DNA of 64,000 bases from Pseudanabaena sp. FACHB-2040 (lineage in GTDB: Bacteria; Cyanobacteriota; Cyanobacteriia; Phormidesmidales; Phormidesmidaceae): contig NZ_JACJQO010000019.1 in NCBI RefSeq assembly GCF_014696715.1, forward strand, positions 1-64,000, in the 5' to 3' direction. Numbering within the stretch: position 1 is the stretch's first letter; each line of letters opens with the position of its first letter. Positions 46,438 through 55,923 of the stretch are shown here, piece after piece. Below the pieces are notes generated by a model. It searched no databases and had not been told where the DNA came from. It saw only the letters and a program-made list of their open reading frames with translations. Both the position numbers and the translations under genes were made by a program.

Positions 46438-47535
46438 CTACCGCACTGGGCCGTTGGGATCTGAAAATGTGTAGATGTAGCCACCTCCCACATGAGATCC
46501 CGGCGGACGGGGGGCAGAAAAGGGGGGTGGCGTTACGACATCAGGCGTATCATAGACGCTGCCCGTAGCGGGTGGCAAAACTGTAGTCCCCGAAGACCCC
46601 ATCGTACTTCCAGGCAGCGGTTGACCTGGGCTCGTCGGGCTCAGATTGGGCGTGACGACTGCCGCCGAGGGCAGTGGGGCCGCAGTAGGGCTAGAAACAC
46701 TCCCAGGAGCGGGCAGATTCAGCACCGCTGGGGGGACATAGCCAGTTGTGCCGGGGGGCGGCGACATCTGGGGCGTCGTTCGCAGAAATGTCTGATTCGT
46801 TCCCGGTAGGGTAGCCGGACTGATGCCGGGAACCTGAGCCCCGCCTGTCGGCAGCGAGCCCGCCTCGCCATTGCCAGTAAGGGGTTGCTCAAGCCGGGGA
46901 GACGTAGCTCCCGTTGGGGAATTAGCATCGCTATACTGCCGTACCGCCTGCTGTAAAGGCGTGATGACAGCGTTTTCAGAGGCAGGCGTGACCGGGGGGG
47001 CTGATAGTCCCGGTTGAGCACTAAGGGAGGAACCGGGTGGAGGAGCCTGCAGAAAAGATTGAGTAGTCCCTGAGCTGAGCGGGTTGCGGCTGCCTAAGAA
47101 GCGGTACTGTTCGAGATAGCTGGCGAAAGGCCCAGTAGCCGTTCCGGGGGTAGCCTCTGGCGTTGTAGGGGAGGCGGGAGCTGTTGATTGCAGGATAGAG
47201 AGCAAATCTTGAGAGGGTTGGGGCGCTAAGGCCTCTCCTTGATTGGGAGAAGGTTCAGGTAGGATTGAGCCTAAGCCCAGATCGCTGTAGAGGCTGTTTG
47301 GATTATTAATATCGGCAATGCTTGCCTGCTCGTCTGGGCTCAAGGTAGAGTCTGAGAGGGCCGTGCTCGGACCATTGCCCTCAACCTCAAAGCGCCCTAG
47401 CCACTCAGGATTCTTTTGATATTCTCTAGCCACGACTGCCAATAGCACAACAGCCAAGCCTGAGCACCAAAGCAAAGGCCGATTCAAAACTTTAAGACGG
47501 ACTAGCCAGTAACGTAGCCGGGTAGGAATCACCAT
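46438..47535 (-). CDS. Hypothetical Pro/Ser-rich membrane-anchored protein
   Basis: A 365-aa protein with an N-terminal helix (LLWCSGLAVVLLAVVAREY) and a long, low-complexity Pro/Ser/Thr/Gly-rich outer segment. Only the ends look constrained: EYQKNPEWLGRFEVEGNG and GGGYIYTFSDPNGPVR. Function unknown; an envelope or scaffold role fits. Confidence 0.7.
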   Translation of the reverse strand: MVIPTRLRYWLVRLKVLNRPLLWCSGLAVVLLAVVAREYQKNPEWLGRFEVEGNGPSTALSDSTLSPDEQASIADINNPNSLYSDLGLGSILPEPSPNQGEALAPQPSQDLLSILQSTAPASPTTPEATPGTATGPFASYLEQYRFLGSRNPLSSGTTQSFLQAPPPGSSLSAQPGLSAPPVTPASENAVITPLQQAVRQYSDANSPTGATSPRLEQPLTGNGEAGSLPTGGAQVPGISPATLPGTNQTFLRTTPQMSPPPGTTGYVPPAVLNLPAPGSVSSPTAAPLPSAAVVTPNLSPTSPGQPLPGSTMGSSGTTVLPPATGSVYDTPDVVTPPPFSAPRPPGSHVGGGYIYTFSDPNGPVR

Positions 47536-47777
47536 GATCTATCCAGCCAATTGGGCAACGACGACTCTATTTTAGCTGTCCTTTCTATCTAGGTTCGTCA
47601 AGCTTTAGTGTTTCTGCTTCAGGCCAAACCCTATTTTCTAGGACTCTACATAACACAATGTTATGCTTTTGCGGCCTGTGTTTATTATTGGCAAATAATG
47701 GGGAGAGTTTATGCGATCGCACCTCCCGTCACCTTTCAGTTCGTCCTCTGCTGAAGCTATAGTTCGGTCAGGCCGCC

Positions 47778-48548
47778 ATGACAAATTCACCCAGTTCGGT
47801 TAACCTACCCAGATTTGTACCGCCTGAGAAGGCGAGTGCCAGTACCGAGTCTTCCGCTAAGCAGCGAGAATGCTCATTTGAGATTGGCTCCAAGTCGCTC
47901 GATGCTGCTAGCCCCCGCGTAGTTCCCCGTTCGGTGCAGACTCCGCTCCTGCCCAGAACTTCTCATCTGCCGATGCTGCCCCGCAAAAAGCGGCCTTTGA
48001 TTAGCAGCCATCGTCATGATGCCAATCCGGCGCTGGCGACTAAAGTGCTAGAGGATATCCAGGGGGCAGTGGAGGGCTGGCACCAGGCGCTCCGGCAAAC
48101 ACTGCTAGATATTCAGGCCATTTATCTGGAAGGGCCTATTGTCGAAGGTTGGCTAGAGATGGTGTCGCCTCCCGGGGCCGGTCAAGGCGTGAACTCATCA
48201 ATTTTGCGCCATGCCGATCCGCAGGAGTTGACGGGTTATGTCGATCGGCTCTGCCAGGCAGCGGCAACAGCTAGGTCTGGCACGGCCCAGAGCCCTACTG
48301 CGCCCCACCCAGACCCGCAGTACCGTCTGTGCAGCCTCGATGCCGATGGGCAGCTACAGTGCCAAATTTGCCCACCAGATCAGATTCCTTTTGTTAGCGT
48401 CGCCATTGCTCGCCACCAAAAGCTGCGTCAGCATCTCAATCAAAAACAGTACCTAGAGGCTCGGTTAAAACGGGCTGTAGAGGTTTTGACTCAGGCGAGA
48501 GAAGACCTCGATATCAGCCCCAACTCTGGTCCTACAAACCCACAATAG
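47778..48548 (+). CDS. Conserved hypothetical cyanobacterial protein
   Basis: A 256-aa soluble protein. The N-terminal ~75 residues are disordered and Pro/Ser-rich. The C-terminal part (QAIYLEGPIVEGWLEMV, YRLCSLDADGQLQCQICPPD, IARHQKLRQHLNQKQYLEAR) looks like a conserved cyanobacterial family of unknown function. Confidence 0.72.
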   Translation: MTNSPSSVNLPRFVPPEKASASTESSAKQRECSFEIGSKSLDAASPRVVPRSVQTPLLPRTSHLPMLPRKKRPLISSHRHDANPALATKVLEDIQGAVEGWHQALRQTLLDIQAIYLEGPIVEGWLEMVSPPGAGQGVNSSILRHADPQELTGYVDRLCQAAATARSGTAQSPTAPHPDPQYRLCSLDADGQLQCQICPPDQIPFVSVAIARHQKLRQHLNQKQYLEARLKRAVEVLTQAREDLDISPNSGPTNPQ

Positions 48549-48556
48549 GGCCTGCC

Positions 48557-49051
48557 TTACCAGCCCCAGGTGCCCAAAGCCCCCTTAAAAGGGCCAACAA
48601 TGTCACTGGTGACCCAGCCGCCATAGAAATCTCCGGCTTGGGCCTGCACGGGTTCGCCGTCTACGTAGCAGACCTCCATCCGGCTTGGGTAAAACGCAAT
48701 ATAGTCTTGAATGGCTTGGAACGCGGGACTAGGGCTGGGGTAAGACCAGGCAACATTGTCTGACTGCTGGTCGCCGACTCGCAGGGTGTAGTAGCGGGCG
48801 GCTCCTTTCCACTCACAGAAGGTAGAGCGAGGGGTAGCGCTCAGATACTCCATGCGGATGTCTGCAGGGGGAATGTAGTAAACCGGCGGGTGGCTGGTCT
48901 CAAGCACCCTTTGAGTCTGCTGCGAGTCGGCAATTATCTCGCCGTTAAAGACAATTTTAATGTGGCGGGTAGAGGGTTCAAGGCGGGGTGGACGGGGATA
49001 GTCCCAAACTGATTCCTGGCCGGGACCGGGTTCGATACGCTGCGGATGCAT
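48557..49051 (-). CDS. DUF427 family protein
   Basis: A 164-aa single-domain beta protein: VFNGEIIADSQQTQRVLETS, YYIPPADIRMEYL and TFCEWKGAARYYTL with AIQDYIAFYPSRMEVCYVDG are DUF427 signatures. It lies behind the caspase-like gene in the same direction with a 44-bp gap. Function unknown. Confidence 0.9.
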   Translation of the reverse strand: MHPQRIEPGPGQESVWDYPRPPRLEPSTRHIKIVFNGEIIADSQQTQRVLETSHPPVYYIPPADIRMEYLSATPRSTFCEWKGAARYYTLRVGDQQSDNVAWSYPSPSPAFQAIQDYIAFYPSRMEVCYVDGEPVQAQAGDFYGGWVTSDIVGPFKGALGTWGW

Positions 49052-49095
49052 AGGTAAGGGTTGAACGACAAAGAACTGGGAAAAGACCTGAGCAG

Positions 49096-51012
49096 CTAGA
49101 GCTGAGACTGCCAGGCTTGAATTTCTTGCTGGGCTGACTCATAGGCCGGAGTGCCTTCAGGAACGCGGCTGGCGGCTGCGATCGCATCTTCCAAGCGGCC
49201 TTCGGCAGCTCTAGCGCGGGCAATTACTAGGATATCTTGGCTCCACTGTTGAATGCGTTCCTCAGCGATGGATCGCTCCGGATAGCCAGCCGGAATGTCT
49301 CGCACCAGCCGAATGGCATTTTCAAAGGTGTTAGCCTGATCGGGCACCAGCCGCTCCTGAGCCTGCTTTAAAACATCGCGGTTGATTTTTTGCTGCTCCC
49401 AGCGAGCAACCCGCGCTTGAGCGGTCTGATAAAGTTCAGGGCGATCGTCGGGAACTAGCTGCACCGCTGAGATCGCTTCATTAAACTGACCAGCAGCGGC
49501 CCGCCCATCAGCCAAATCGATAATGACCTGGCTCCAGCGGTTGATGTCTTGCTGCGCCTGCTCGTAAAAGGGATCGCCTAGAGGCACCTGGCGGGCTCGC
49601 TTAATAGCGTCGCTAAATAAAGAGGCCGGTACAGGTTGAATAATGGCGCGGGCCGAGTTTAAAACATCTTCGTTGGTGAGTTGCGATCGCGCATACCCCG
49701 CCTGAGCCTGATCCAGCAGCGTCTGAAAATCTTCAGTTCGTTGCTCGGTGGGCACCTGATTGAGCCAGGTCAAAGCTTCGCCGTATCTTTGCTCGGCCAC
49801 AGCTACTCGGCCCCGCTCCAGCGCCGACAGTTCTCCCCCCGTTCCAGCTGGGCTACCCGGGAAAAGGGGTGTTCCCACGGGCGGGGCTGAAGCTGGCTCT
49901 GCCGGGGCCTCATTGCCCGCTTGAACGGCTATTGGAGAGGGGCCTGTCGGAGTTGGGGGACCAAGAAAGATCGAGGCATTTCGCACCAAGACGCCCAGCA
50001 GCAGCAGCCCTGCTGCCAGGAAGCCCCAGCGCTGCCAATTCGGTGCATCTTTAGCCCTCGGAGCGCCAGCTAACGGAGGGGTTGAGGCAAATTCTGAGGC
50101 TGGAACAACCGATAGCCCGTTCTCTGTCGGCCAGCTTGAGGCATCTTCCAGCACAGTCCTATTGGCACCAGCGGCCACAGGGGCGACCGAAATTCCAGCA
50201 GCACTTCCTCCGAAATTACCCGTGCTGGCGGCCGTCGCCTGAGCCCGCTCAGTCAAGGGTAGGCGCGTTACCGCATCGGGCGGCACCAGCATCAAAAAGC
50301 GCTTCTCTGAAGGCACAGAAAAGACAGGATTTTGGACGGGTCGAGCATAGAGCTGACAGAGATCAGGCAGCCGCTCCTCTAGATACTCCGCTAAATGAAA
50401 CAGCACCAGCCGCCCGTGGTAGCGCAGCCCCTCTAGTAGGGCCGCCGTGAATAAGCCATGACGAATCGATAGCGACTCTTGGGAGAACTGGTCTGGCTGA
50501 CAAGACAACAGCAGCGGTATACCCAGGCTTCTAGACAACTCCAGGGTTTGCAGCCCCAACTGCTGGTTAGGCTGGGCAGACAGGCTCCGATTCATATCCA
50601 GCACGACCACCAGGTTATCTGTAGGAGCCGTTTTGAGCTGCTTCAAAACCGACTCTAGAGACACTGCCGTTTCTTTAATGCGGTTAGGGTCAGCATCGAT
50701 GAGCAGTAGAAAATCTTGGCCTTCCCAGCTGACGCCATAGCCGCTGAAGAAAAACCAGAGCGTATCCTCGGCCTCAACCCGATTTAGGCAGATATCCTGC
50801 ATGACTTGCTCTAGCGATTCACGCGCCGGATAAGTAGCAGAGTCTTGAAAAATCGGAGAAACGTCTGTCAGCAAAGCACACTGATCGCTCGGCAGACCCG
50901 CTTCCTGGGTCAAGAAGTCTCGCAGCTCAACGGCATCGGACTGAGCGTACATCAAGGGTTGAAGCGAATGATACTGATTGATGCCAATCACAATTGCCCA
51001 ATGTTTCGCCAT
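49096..51012 (-). CDS. Caspase-like (orthocaspase) protein without catalytic dyad
   Basis: A 638-aa protein with an N-terminal peptidase C14/p20-like domain (1-240), a membrane helix (~330-350) and TPR-like helical repeats of ~45 residues at the C-terminus (~400-638). The catalytic His site, usually SGHG, is SGYG (Tyr92), and the Cys site, usually D-C/S-C-H, is DMNR (Asn141). The protein should therefore be a pseudo-protease, as known for some cyanobacterial Tyr/Ser or Tyr/Asn variants. A scaffold or signalling role is inferred. Confidence 0.85.
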   Translation of the reverse strand: MAKHWAIVIGINQYHSLQPLMYAQSDAVELRDFLTQEAGLPSDQCALLTDVSPIFQDSATYPARESLEQVMQDICLNRVEAEDTLWFFFSGYGVSWEGQDFLLLIDADPNRIKETAVSLESVLKQLKTAPTDNLVVVLDMNRSLSAQPNQQLGLQTLELSRSLGIPLLLSCQPDQFSQESLSIRHGLFTAALLEGLRYHGRLVLFHLAEYLEERLPDLCQLYARPVQNPVFSVPSEKRFLMLVPPDAVTRLPLTERAQATAASTGNFGGSAAGISVAPVAAGANRTVLEDASSWPTENGLSVVPASEFASTPPLAGAPRAKDAPNWQRWGFLAAGLLLLGVLVRNASIFLGPPTPTGPSPIAVQAGNEAPAEPASAPPVGTPLFPGSPAGTGGELSALERGRVAVAEQRYGEALTWLNQVPTEQRTEDFQTLLDQAQAGYARSQLTNEDVLNSARAIIQPVPASLFSDAIKRARQVPLGDPFYEQAQQDINRWSQVIIDLADGRAAAGQFNEAISAVQLVPDDRPELYQTAQARVARWEQQKINRDVLKQAQERLVPDQANTFENAIRLVRDIPAGYPERSIAEERIQQWSQDILVIARARAAEGRLEDAIAAASRVPEGTPAYESAQQEIQAWQSQL

Positions 51013-51315
51013 ATAGCCCCCTATTACCTCTATGGGTCAATGCCTTTAAGCGCGACGCCAAAATTCATTTGCCATCCTATCGTCTACCCACCCATTTGCT
51101 TCAGAAAAAGGGGGAACTGTCTCAAAACTCCATTCTTAAAAACCGTTTCTTCTCTTTTACTACCAGATCGGCTAAATTTGATGCCTGAGAAAGGTAAAAA
51201 ACGATTGACGATTTTCCCCGCAGTAGCTAAAGTTTAGGTGCTTTGCGAGAGCCACTACTCCGCACCCTGTTTTTAACACCCTGTTTTTAGCAACATCTAG
51301 GCCCATCTCAACGTC

Positions 51316-51762
51316 ATGGCAAAGCAGATTTCTCAGCCAAAAAGTTGGCGTCATCCTATTAAGAATGCCGCTGCTCATAGAGGTATTTTAAGGGCTTTTT
51401 CCGTCAAACTGGCCCTGGTTTTGGGCCTGTCAAGCCTGACCTGGGTTGGGCAAGAGCTGCTAACGCCCCCAGCCGCAGTCGCCTATACCTCTCGCGTCAG
51501 CCTGTTTTTAGTGCGCGAGCAGGATGAAAGCTACGCCAGCTTAGTGCGGCGAGCCCAGATCACGGCCCGAGCGGGGGTGCAGCGCAGCTTTGATGCCGAC
51601 CTGCTGGTGACCGAGGCCATTGTTGTTGTTGTGGGAGAAAGCCAGGGCATTACGGTTCCTATTTTGACAGTGGAAGTAACCCGCAACCAATGGCGCAACC
51701 TGCCCGATGTCACCTACTGGGCCAAATACTACAGTACGGCCAACGCTCTCATGGGCCTCTAG
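51316..51762 (+). CDS. Hypothetical exported protein
   Basis: A 148-aa protein with a Lys/His-rich start and signal-like hydrophobic segment (VKLALVLGLSSLTWVGQEL), cut probably after AVA. The mature part is beta-rich (VTEAIVVVVGESQGITVPIL) with WAKYYSTANALMGL at the end. No domain name known. Confidence 0.65.
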   Translation: MAKQISQPKSWRHPIKNAAAHRGILRAFSVKLALVLGLSSLTWVGQELLTPPAAVAYTSRVSLFLVREQDESYASLVRRAQITARAGVQRSFDADLLVTEAIVVVVGESQGITVPILTVEVTRNQWRNLPDVTYWAKYYSTANALMGL

Positions 51763-51999
51763 GTAGACAGAAAAACCAGCTCCAAAATCTGCTTAGGGGT
51801 GTGTCTAGTCTCTTTTTAGAGGTTGGTGTCGAGCTTGCGAGGCCCAACAAACCTTGAAACTATTGGGTTCTCTAAGCCTCAACCCCTCTGCAGGAGCTCA
51901 CAATCTCAGCCTGGATGCACCCCTAGCCTAAAAATTATTTCAAAATCGGGCCAGTTCGCCTAGAATTGAAAGGTTGTGAAATTTTAAGCTCATACCACC

Positions 52000-52176
52000 A
52001 TGGCGGTTCCTAAGAAGAAAACCTCCAAGTCCAAGCGCGATAAGCGCCGGGCCACCTGGAAGCGCACAGCAGCTCTGCAAGCTCAAAAAGCCTTGTCTTT
52101 AGGCAAATCAGTTTTGACAGGCCGCTCTGGCAGCTTCGTTTACCCCACTGATGAAGACGAAGAAACAGAAGAGTAA
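52000..52176 (+). CDS. rpmF: Ribosomal protein bL32
   Basis: 58 aa, [20 protein letters not shown], typical bL32. It binds 23S rRNA in the 50S subunit. Cyanobacterial L32 lacks the CxxC zinc pairs of other bacteria, as here. Stop and terminator follow. Confidence 0.95.
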   Translation: MAVPKKKTSKSKRDKRRATWKRTAALQAQKALSLGKSVLTGRSGSFVYPTDEDEETEE

Positions 52177-52492
52177 AGCGTTGGCATCCTTTGCAGCGCT
52201 CAGTGACTAGCGGGAGAACTCATTCTCCCGCTTTTGCTCTTTAAACTCCGCGCATTCCTGCTTAAACTCCGTGCATTTCTGCCGACCTAGCCTGCCGAAG
52301 CCGGATAAACCTGCAGCGATTTTCGGATCAATAAGCTACAGGCTGGGGGTGGATAGGTGGTGATACAAGCGAAAATGGCTGTAATGGGTCACATCAAATC
52401 TGCGGATTTTGCGCCAGACGCAGCCCTACATTCCTACGAAAGGTTCTCTGGCTATCTTCTCCGCGTTCCCGCGTCTCTTACCTAAAAAGGCT
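52177..52492. other. 316-bp intergenic region after rpmF
   Basis: It begins with the rpmF terminator; the remainder has no gene or RNA that I recognise. Confidence 0.4.
52210..52235 (+). terminator. rpmF terminator
   Basis: GCGGGAGAA/TTCTCCCGC stem of 9 bp with a 4-nt loop and TTTTG behind it. Confidence 0.87.
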
Positions 52493-52807
52493 TTATCCTA
52501 ACGGCTGCTCATCCTCGAATTGAACGGCCAGACGAATGCCGCCAATGCTGCCGGCAGCTAGGTTGTAGATCAGGCTACCGACATACCCGGAGAGAAAGCC
52601 CAATACTCCATAGACCAGGGGAAAGGCCAGGACAGCTGCGATCGCAAAAAGTAGCCCCCCTACTGCCTGCCCCTCGGTCACACTGCTCAGAAATAAGCTG
52701 AAGCCAAATATCAGACCAAATAGCAGGCCGGCGGCCGCTAAAACAGCCGCCTGCAGCTTGCCCAAAGAAAAAGGATCGATTTTAGTAAGGGTAACCCTGC
52801 GCGCCAT
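52493..52807 (-). CDS. Small membrane protein (DUF3566-like)
   Basis: A 104-aa protein from ATG 52807 (MARRVTLTKIDPFSLGK) with two membrane helices (LQAAVLAAAGLLFGLIFGFS and GLLFAIAAVLAFPLVYGVLG) and a short soluble end. The family assignment is uncertain. It lies 69 bp downstream of the CPBP protease in the same direction. Confidence 0.7.
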   Translation of the reverse strand: MARRVTLTKIDPFSLGKLQAAVLAAAGLLFGLIFGFSLFLSSVTEGQAVGGLLFAIAAVLAFPLVYGVLGFLSGYVGSLIYNLAAGSIGGIRLAVQFEDEQPLG

Positions 52808-52875
52808 AAAGGCCAACCGTTGCAACGACGCCTAAATCCTACCGGATTTCTTGGGGTTTCCTTGCTGAGGGTTCT

Positions 52876-54429
52876 TCAGCGGCTGCCTAGAATAAACAGC
52901 CCGAGCATAGTGACGCTGTTCCAAGCGCTGTGTAGCAGGATCGGGGCCAGCAGATTGCGGGAGCGGGTGTAAACAAAGCCCAAAATCACGCCCAGCAGCG
53001 TCAGCGGCAGCACTTCCGACAGGCTCAGGTGGGCTGCCGCAAAGATTAGGGCACTGAGACCAATCGCGCCCCATACCGGCAGATAGCGCGTCAGCGAGGG
53101 CAGCAAAAACCCGCGAAACAAGACCTCCTCAAACAGTGGGGCTGCGATCGCAGCCGTCAGCAGAAACACCAGTAGCGCCACCGGATCTTGCTCCTCCAGT
53201 ACCGTCTGCAGCAGGGGATTGCTGCCCCCTTGGCCCTGCCAGATCTGCTGGTTCAACAGCGAAACCCCTAGCATCAGCGGCAGCGCCACCAGGTACCCGC
53301 CCAGACCCCAGAGCCACCAGCGTCCCTTCAGCTCAAACCGAAACAGGTCCGCAGGCAGGGGCCGGTAAGGCCGCAAAGACCAGATCAACACGCCAATGCC
53401 GCTAGCGGCCATCAGCAGGTAGTAGGCCATTGAGTAAAAGGCTCTGGCGCGGCTGCTAAAGGTGGCAAAGCCCAGACCTAAGCTGCCCAGCAGCAGCGGC
53501 AACGCAATCTGCCCGACAAAGAAGAAGCCTACTATCAGAACCTGCCAGATAATCTCCCCATTCCACGTAATATCCCAGCCCCGACCGGCATTTTGCAGCA
53601 GCAACGACTCGTTGCCTCGGGTCAGCCGCTGCACCAGCAGGCCGATCAGTAACCCTGTCCCCAACACTGCCCCCAGCGCCGGAACGGTACCGACCAGCGC
53701 CAGTTTCACGAGCTGACGCTCAGCTTCACTCTGCTCCTGGGTCAGCAGGGTCGCTTCTTGCTCCAGCTCACCCTCCGTCTGATAGAGCTTTTCCAAGGCC
53801 CGGTAGCGAAACCAGCCCTCTAAGTTTTGGGTCAGCTGCTGCTCAGCGGTAGTAGCTGGAGCCTGATCCTGCCAAAGCTGAATCAGCGCAGCAGCGGTTT
53901 GCCCCTTGTCCGAAGCGGGTAGGGACTGAGCCTGAACCTGCTGCCACTGACTCACGGCGGTAGCAGTCTCGCCCTGATTTGCCTTCAGCAGGCCAATGCG
54001 CAGATCCAGTTCGCTCAGCAAAGCCTGCTGCTGCGACACAGAAGCCTGTAGTCGCCGGGATAGGGGTTTGCCTTCTTCGGTGGCAGAGGGCAAATCAAGT
54101 TCCTGAATCTGGGCTTGGGAACGTGCGATCGCACTTGCTGCCGTCTGCCGCACCTCCTGATATTGCTCCAGAGCTGACTGCACCGGGTCGTTGCCTATCA
54201 ACCCCGATCGCACAGCAGCGCGCTGCTCCTCTGACAAAAATTCGGCCTGCCAGGCGCTGCCCTGCAGCAGCAGATCCGTTTGATATAGCTGCAGGCGGCT
54301 GGCGACCTGGGGCTGGTTCCAGCTGCTGATCAAAGATTGGCCCATAACAACACTGACCAGGATGGTCAGCATCACCAGCACCAGCCGTTTGAGGGAAAAA
54401 GGCTTGGCGGTGTCTGTCTCAGTATTCAT
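52876..54429 (-). CDS. CPBP-family intramembrane metalloprotease
   Basis: A 517-aa membrane protein with an N-terminal helix, a long periplasmic/lumenal helical region (to ~235), and 6-7 further helices ending in the CPBP (Abi) domain: FEEVLFRGFLLP (Glu-Glu-x-x-x-Arg), LIFAAAHLS and ILLHSAWNS. These give the metal-binding Glu and His residues. Members handle prenylated or membrane proteins. Its N-terminal extension is characteristic of cyanobacteria. Confidence 0.9.
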   Translation of the reverse strand: MNTETDTAKPFSLKRLVLVMLTILVSVVMGQSLISSWNQPQVASRLQLYQTDLLLQGSAWQAEFLSEEQRAAVRSGLIGNDPVQSALEQYQEVRQTAASAIARSQAQIQELDLPSATEEGKPLSRRLQASVSQQQALLSELDLRIGLLKANQGETATAVSQWQQVQAQSLPASDKGQTAAALIQLWQDQAPATTAEQQLTQNLEGWFRYRALEKLYQTEGELEQEATLLTQEQSEAERQLVKLALVGTVPALGAVLGTGLLIGLLVQRLTRGNESLLLQNAGRGWDITWNGEIIWQVLIVGFFFVGQIALPLLLGSLGLGFATFSSRARAFYSMAYYLLMAASGIGVLIWSLRPYRPLPADLFRFELKGRWWLWGLGGYLVALPLMLGVSLLNQQIWQGQGGSNPLLQTVLEEQDPVALLVFLLTAAIAAPLFEEVLFRGFLLPSLTRYLPVWGAIGLSALIFAAAHLSLSEVLPLTLLGVILGFVYTRSRNLLAPILLHSAWNSVTMLGLFILGSR

Positions 54430-54534
54430 GCGGGAGATTAAAAAAGCTGTGCTTGGGTTGCCGCTCCATTATCACACCCTTCCTGGTGAGCTTCACGGCT
54501 GCCGCAGGTCTACCCTAGGGGGTAAAATGGGCTC

Positions 54535-55923
54535 TTGGCTGAGCGCAGTAATGAGGACAAACCCCTGAAAACCCGCGTAATCATCGTCCGACACGGGCAG
54601 AGTAGCTACAACCAGTTAAAACTGATCCAGGGTCACTGTGACGAGTCTTCCCTCACTCCAGCAGGCGAAGATCAGGCCGTACGAGTGGGTCAGGCCCTGG
54701 CTGGTATCCCCTTTGATGCTGTGTGGTCAAGTCCTCTCCAGCGAGCCCGTAAAACCGCTGAGCTGATTGTCGGTGAGCTTCGTCAAACCCTGGCCGACAT
54801 TCCCACCCCCCAGCAGTCAGACGACCTCAAAGAAATCAGCCTGCCCCTTTGGGAGGGCTTGTCTTTTACTGATGCTGAGGCCAACTACCCCGAAGAATAT
54901 CGGGCTTGGCGGCAAGACCCGCTGAACCTTGTCATGCAGGTGCCCGGTGAAGCTGGAACTGTCGCGTTCTACCCGGTGCGAGAAGTGCATCAGCAGGCAG
55001 AGCGTTTCTGGCAGCACCTGCTAGCCCACCACGCCGGGCAGACCGTTCTAGTAATAGCCCACAGCGCTATTAACCGAGCCTTAATCGCAACGGCCATTGG
55101 CTTGGGTCCGGCGGGGCACAATAGCCTACATCAGGCCAACTGCGCCATTAGCGTGCTCAACTTCTCGGATGGTTGGGGCTCTGCGGTGCAGCTAGAGTCG
55201 ATGAACCTGACCAGCCACATGGGTGAACCTGTGCCCCAGATGCGCCACGGCCACCAAGGCCCCCGGCTGCTGTTGGTGCGGCACGGCGAAACCGAGTGGA
55301 ACCGACAAAAGCGATTCCAGGGCCAGATCGACGTGCCGCTGAACGATAATGGCCGAGCGCAGGGGCAAAAAGCGGCTGAGTTCTTAAAGTCTATAGCTAT
55401 CCATGCTGCCTACAGCAGCTCTATGCTGCGCCCCAAAGAAACCGCCGAAATTATCCTGCAGCACCACCCGCACCTTTCTCTCTCGCTGGTCGATACCCTG
55501 CAAGAGATTAGCCACGGTGAGTGGGAGGGCAAGTTTGAGGCCGAAATCGAGGCAGGCTATCCCGGTATGCTGCAGCAGTGGCAGGACTCTCCCGAAACGG
55601 TGCAAATGCCCGCCGGGGAAAACCTGCAGCAGGTCTGGAAACGTGCGATCGCAGCCTGGAACCAAATCGTTGCCGCCCACAGCGGCTTTGAAACGCCACA
55701 GACCGTTATGGTCGTAGCCCACGATGCAATCAACAAAGCGATTCTCTGTCATGTTGCGGGTTTAGGACCAGAGGCATTCTGGAGCTTTAAGCAGGGCAAC
55801 GGTGCAGTCAGCGTCATCGATTATCCCAACGGTATCGACAGTGCTCCGGTGCTGAGTGCCGCCAATATCACGACCCACCTGTCGGGCAGCATTTTCGACA
55901 AGACCGCAGCGGGTGCTCTGTAG
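54535..55923 (+). CDS. Tandem histidine phosphatase (phosphoglycerate mutase family)
   Basis: A 462-aa protein with two complete catalytic domains. Each has an RHG motif: IVRHGQSSYN near 19 and LVRHGETEWN near 247, and each has a second His (VIAHSAINRALI, VVAHDAINKAIL). The gene starts with TTG; no ATG is in frame nearby. The substrate is undetermined; PspA-like phosphoserine phosphatases and phosphoglycerate mutases share this fold. The next gene begins directly at its stop. Confidence 0.9.
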   Translation: MAERSNEDKPLKTRVIIVRHGQSSYNQLKLIQGHCDESSLTPAGEDQAVRVGQALAGIPFDAVWSSPLQRARKTAELIVGELRQTLADIPTPQQSDDLKEISLPLWEGLSFTDAEANYPEEYRAWRQDPLNLVMQVPGEAGTVAFYPVREVHQQAERFWQHLLAHHAGQTVLVIAHSAINRALIATAIGLGPAGHNSLHQANCAISVLNFSDGWGSAVQLESMNLTSHMGEPVPQMRHGHQGPRLLLVRHGETEWNRQKRFQGQIDVPLNDNGRAQGQKAAEFLKSIAIHAAYSSSMLRPKETAEIILQHHPHLSLSLVDTLQEISHGEWEGKFEAEIEAGYPGMLQQWQDSPETVQMPAGENLQQVWKRAIAAWNQIVAAHSGFETPQTVMVVAHDAINKAILCHVAGLGPEAFWSFKQGNGAVSVIDYPNGIDSAPVLSAANITTHLSGSIFDKTAAGAL

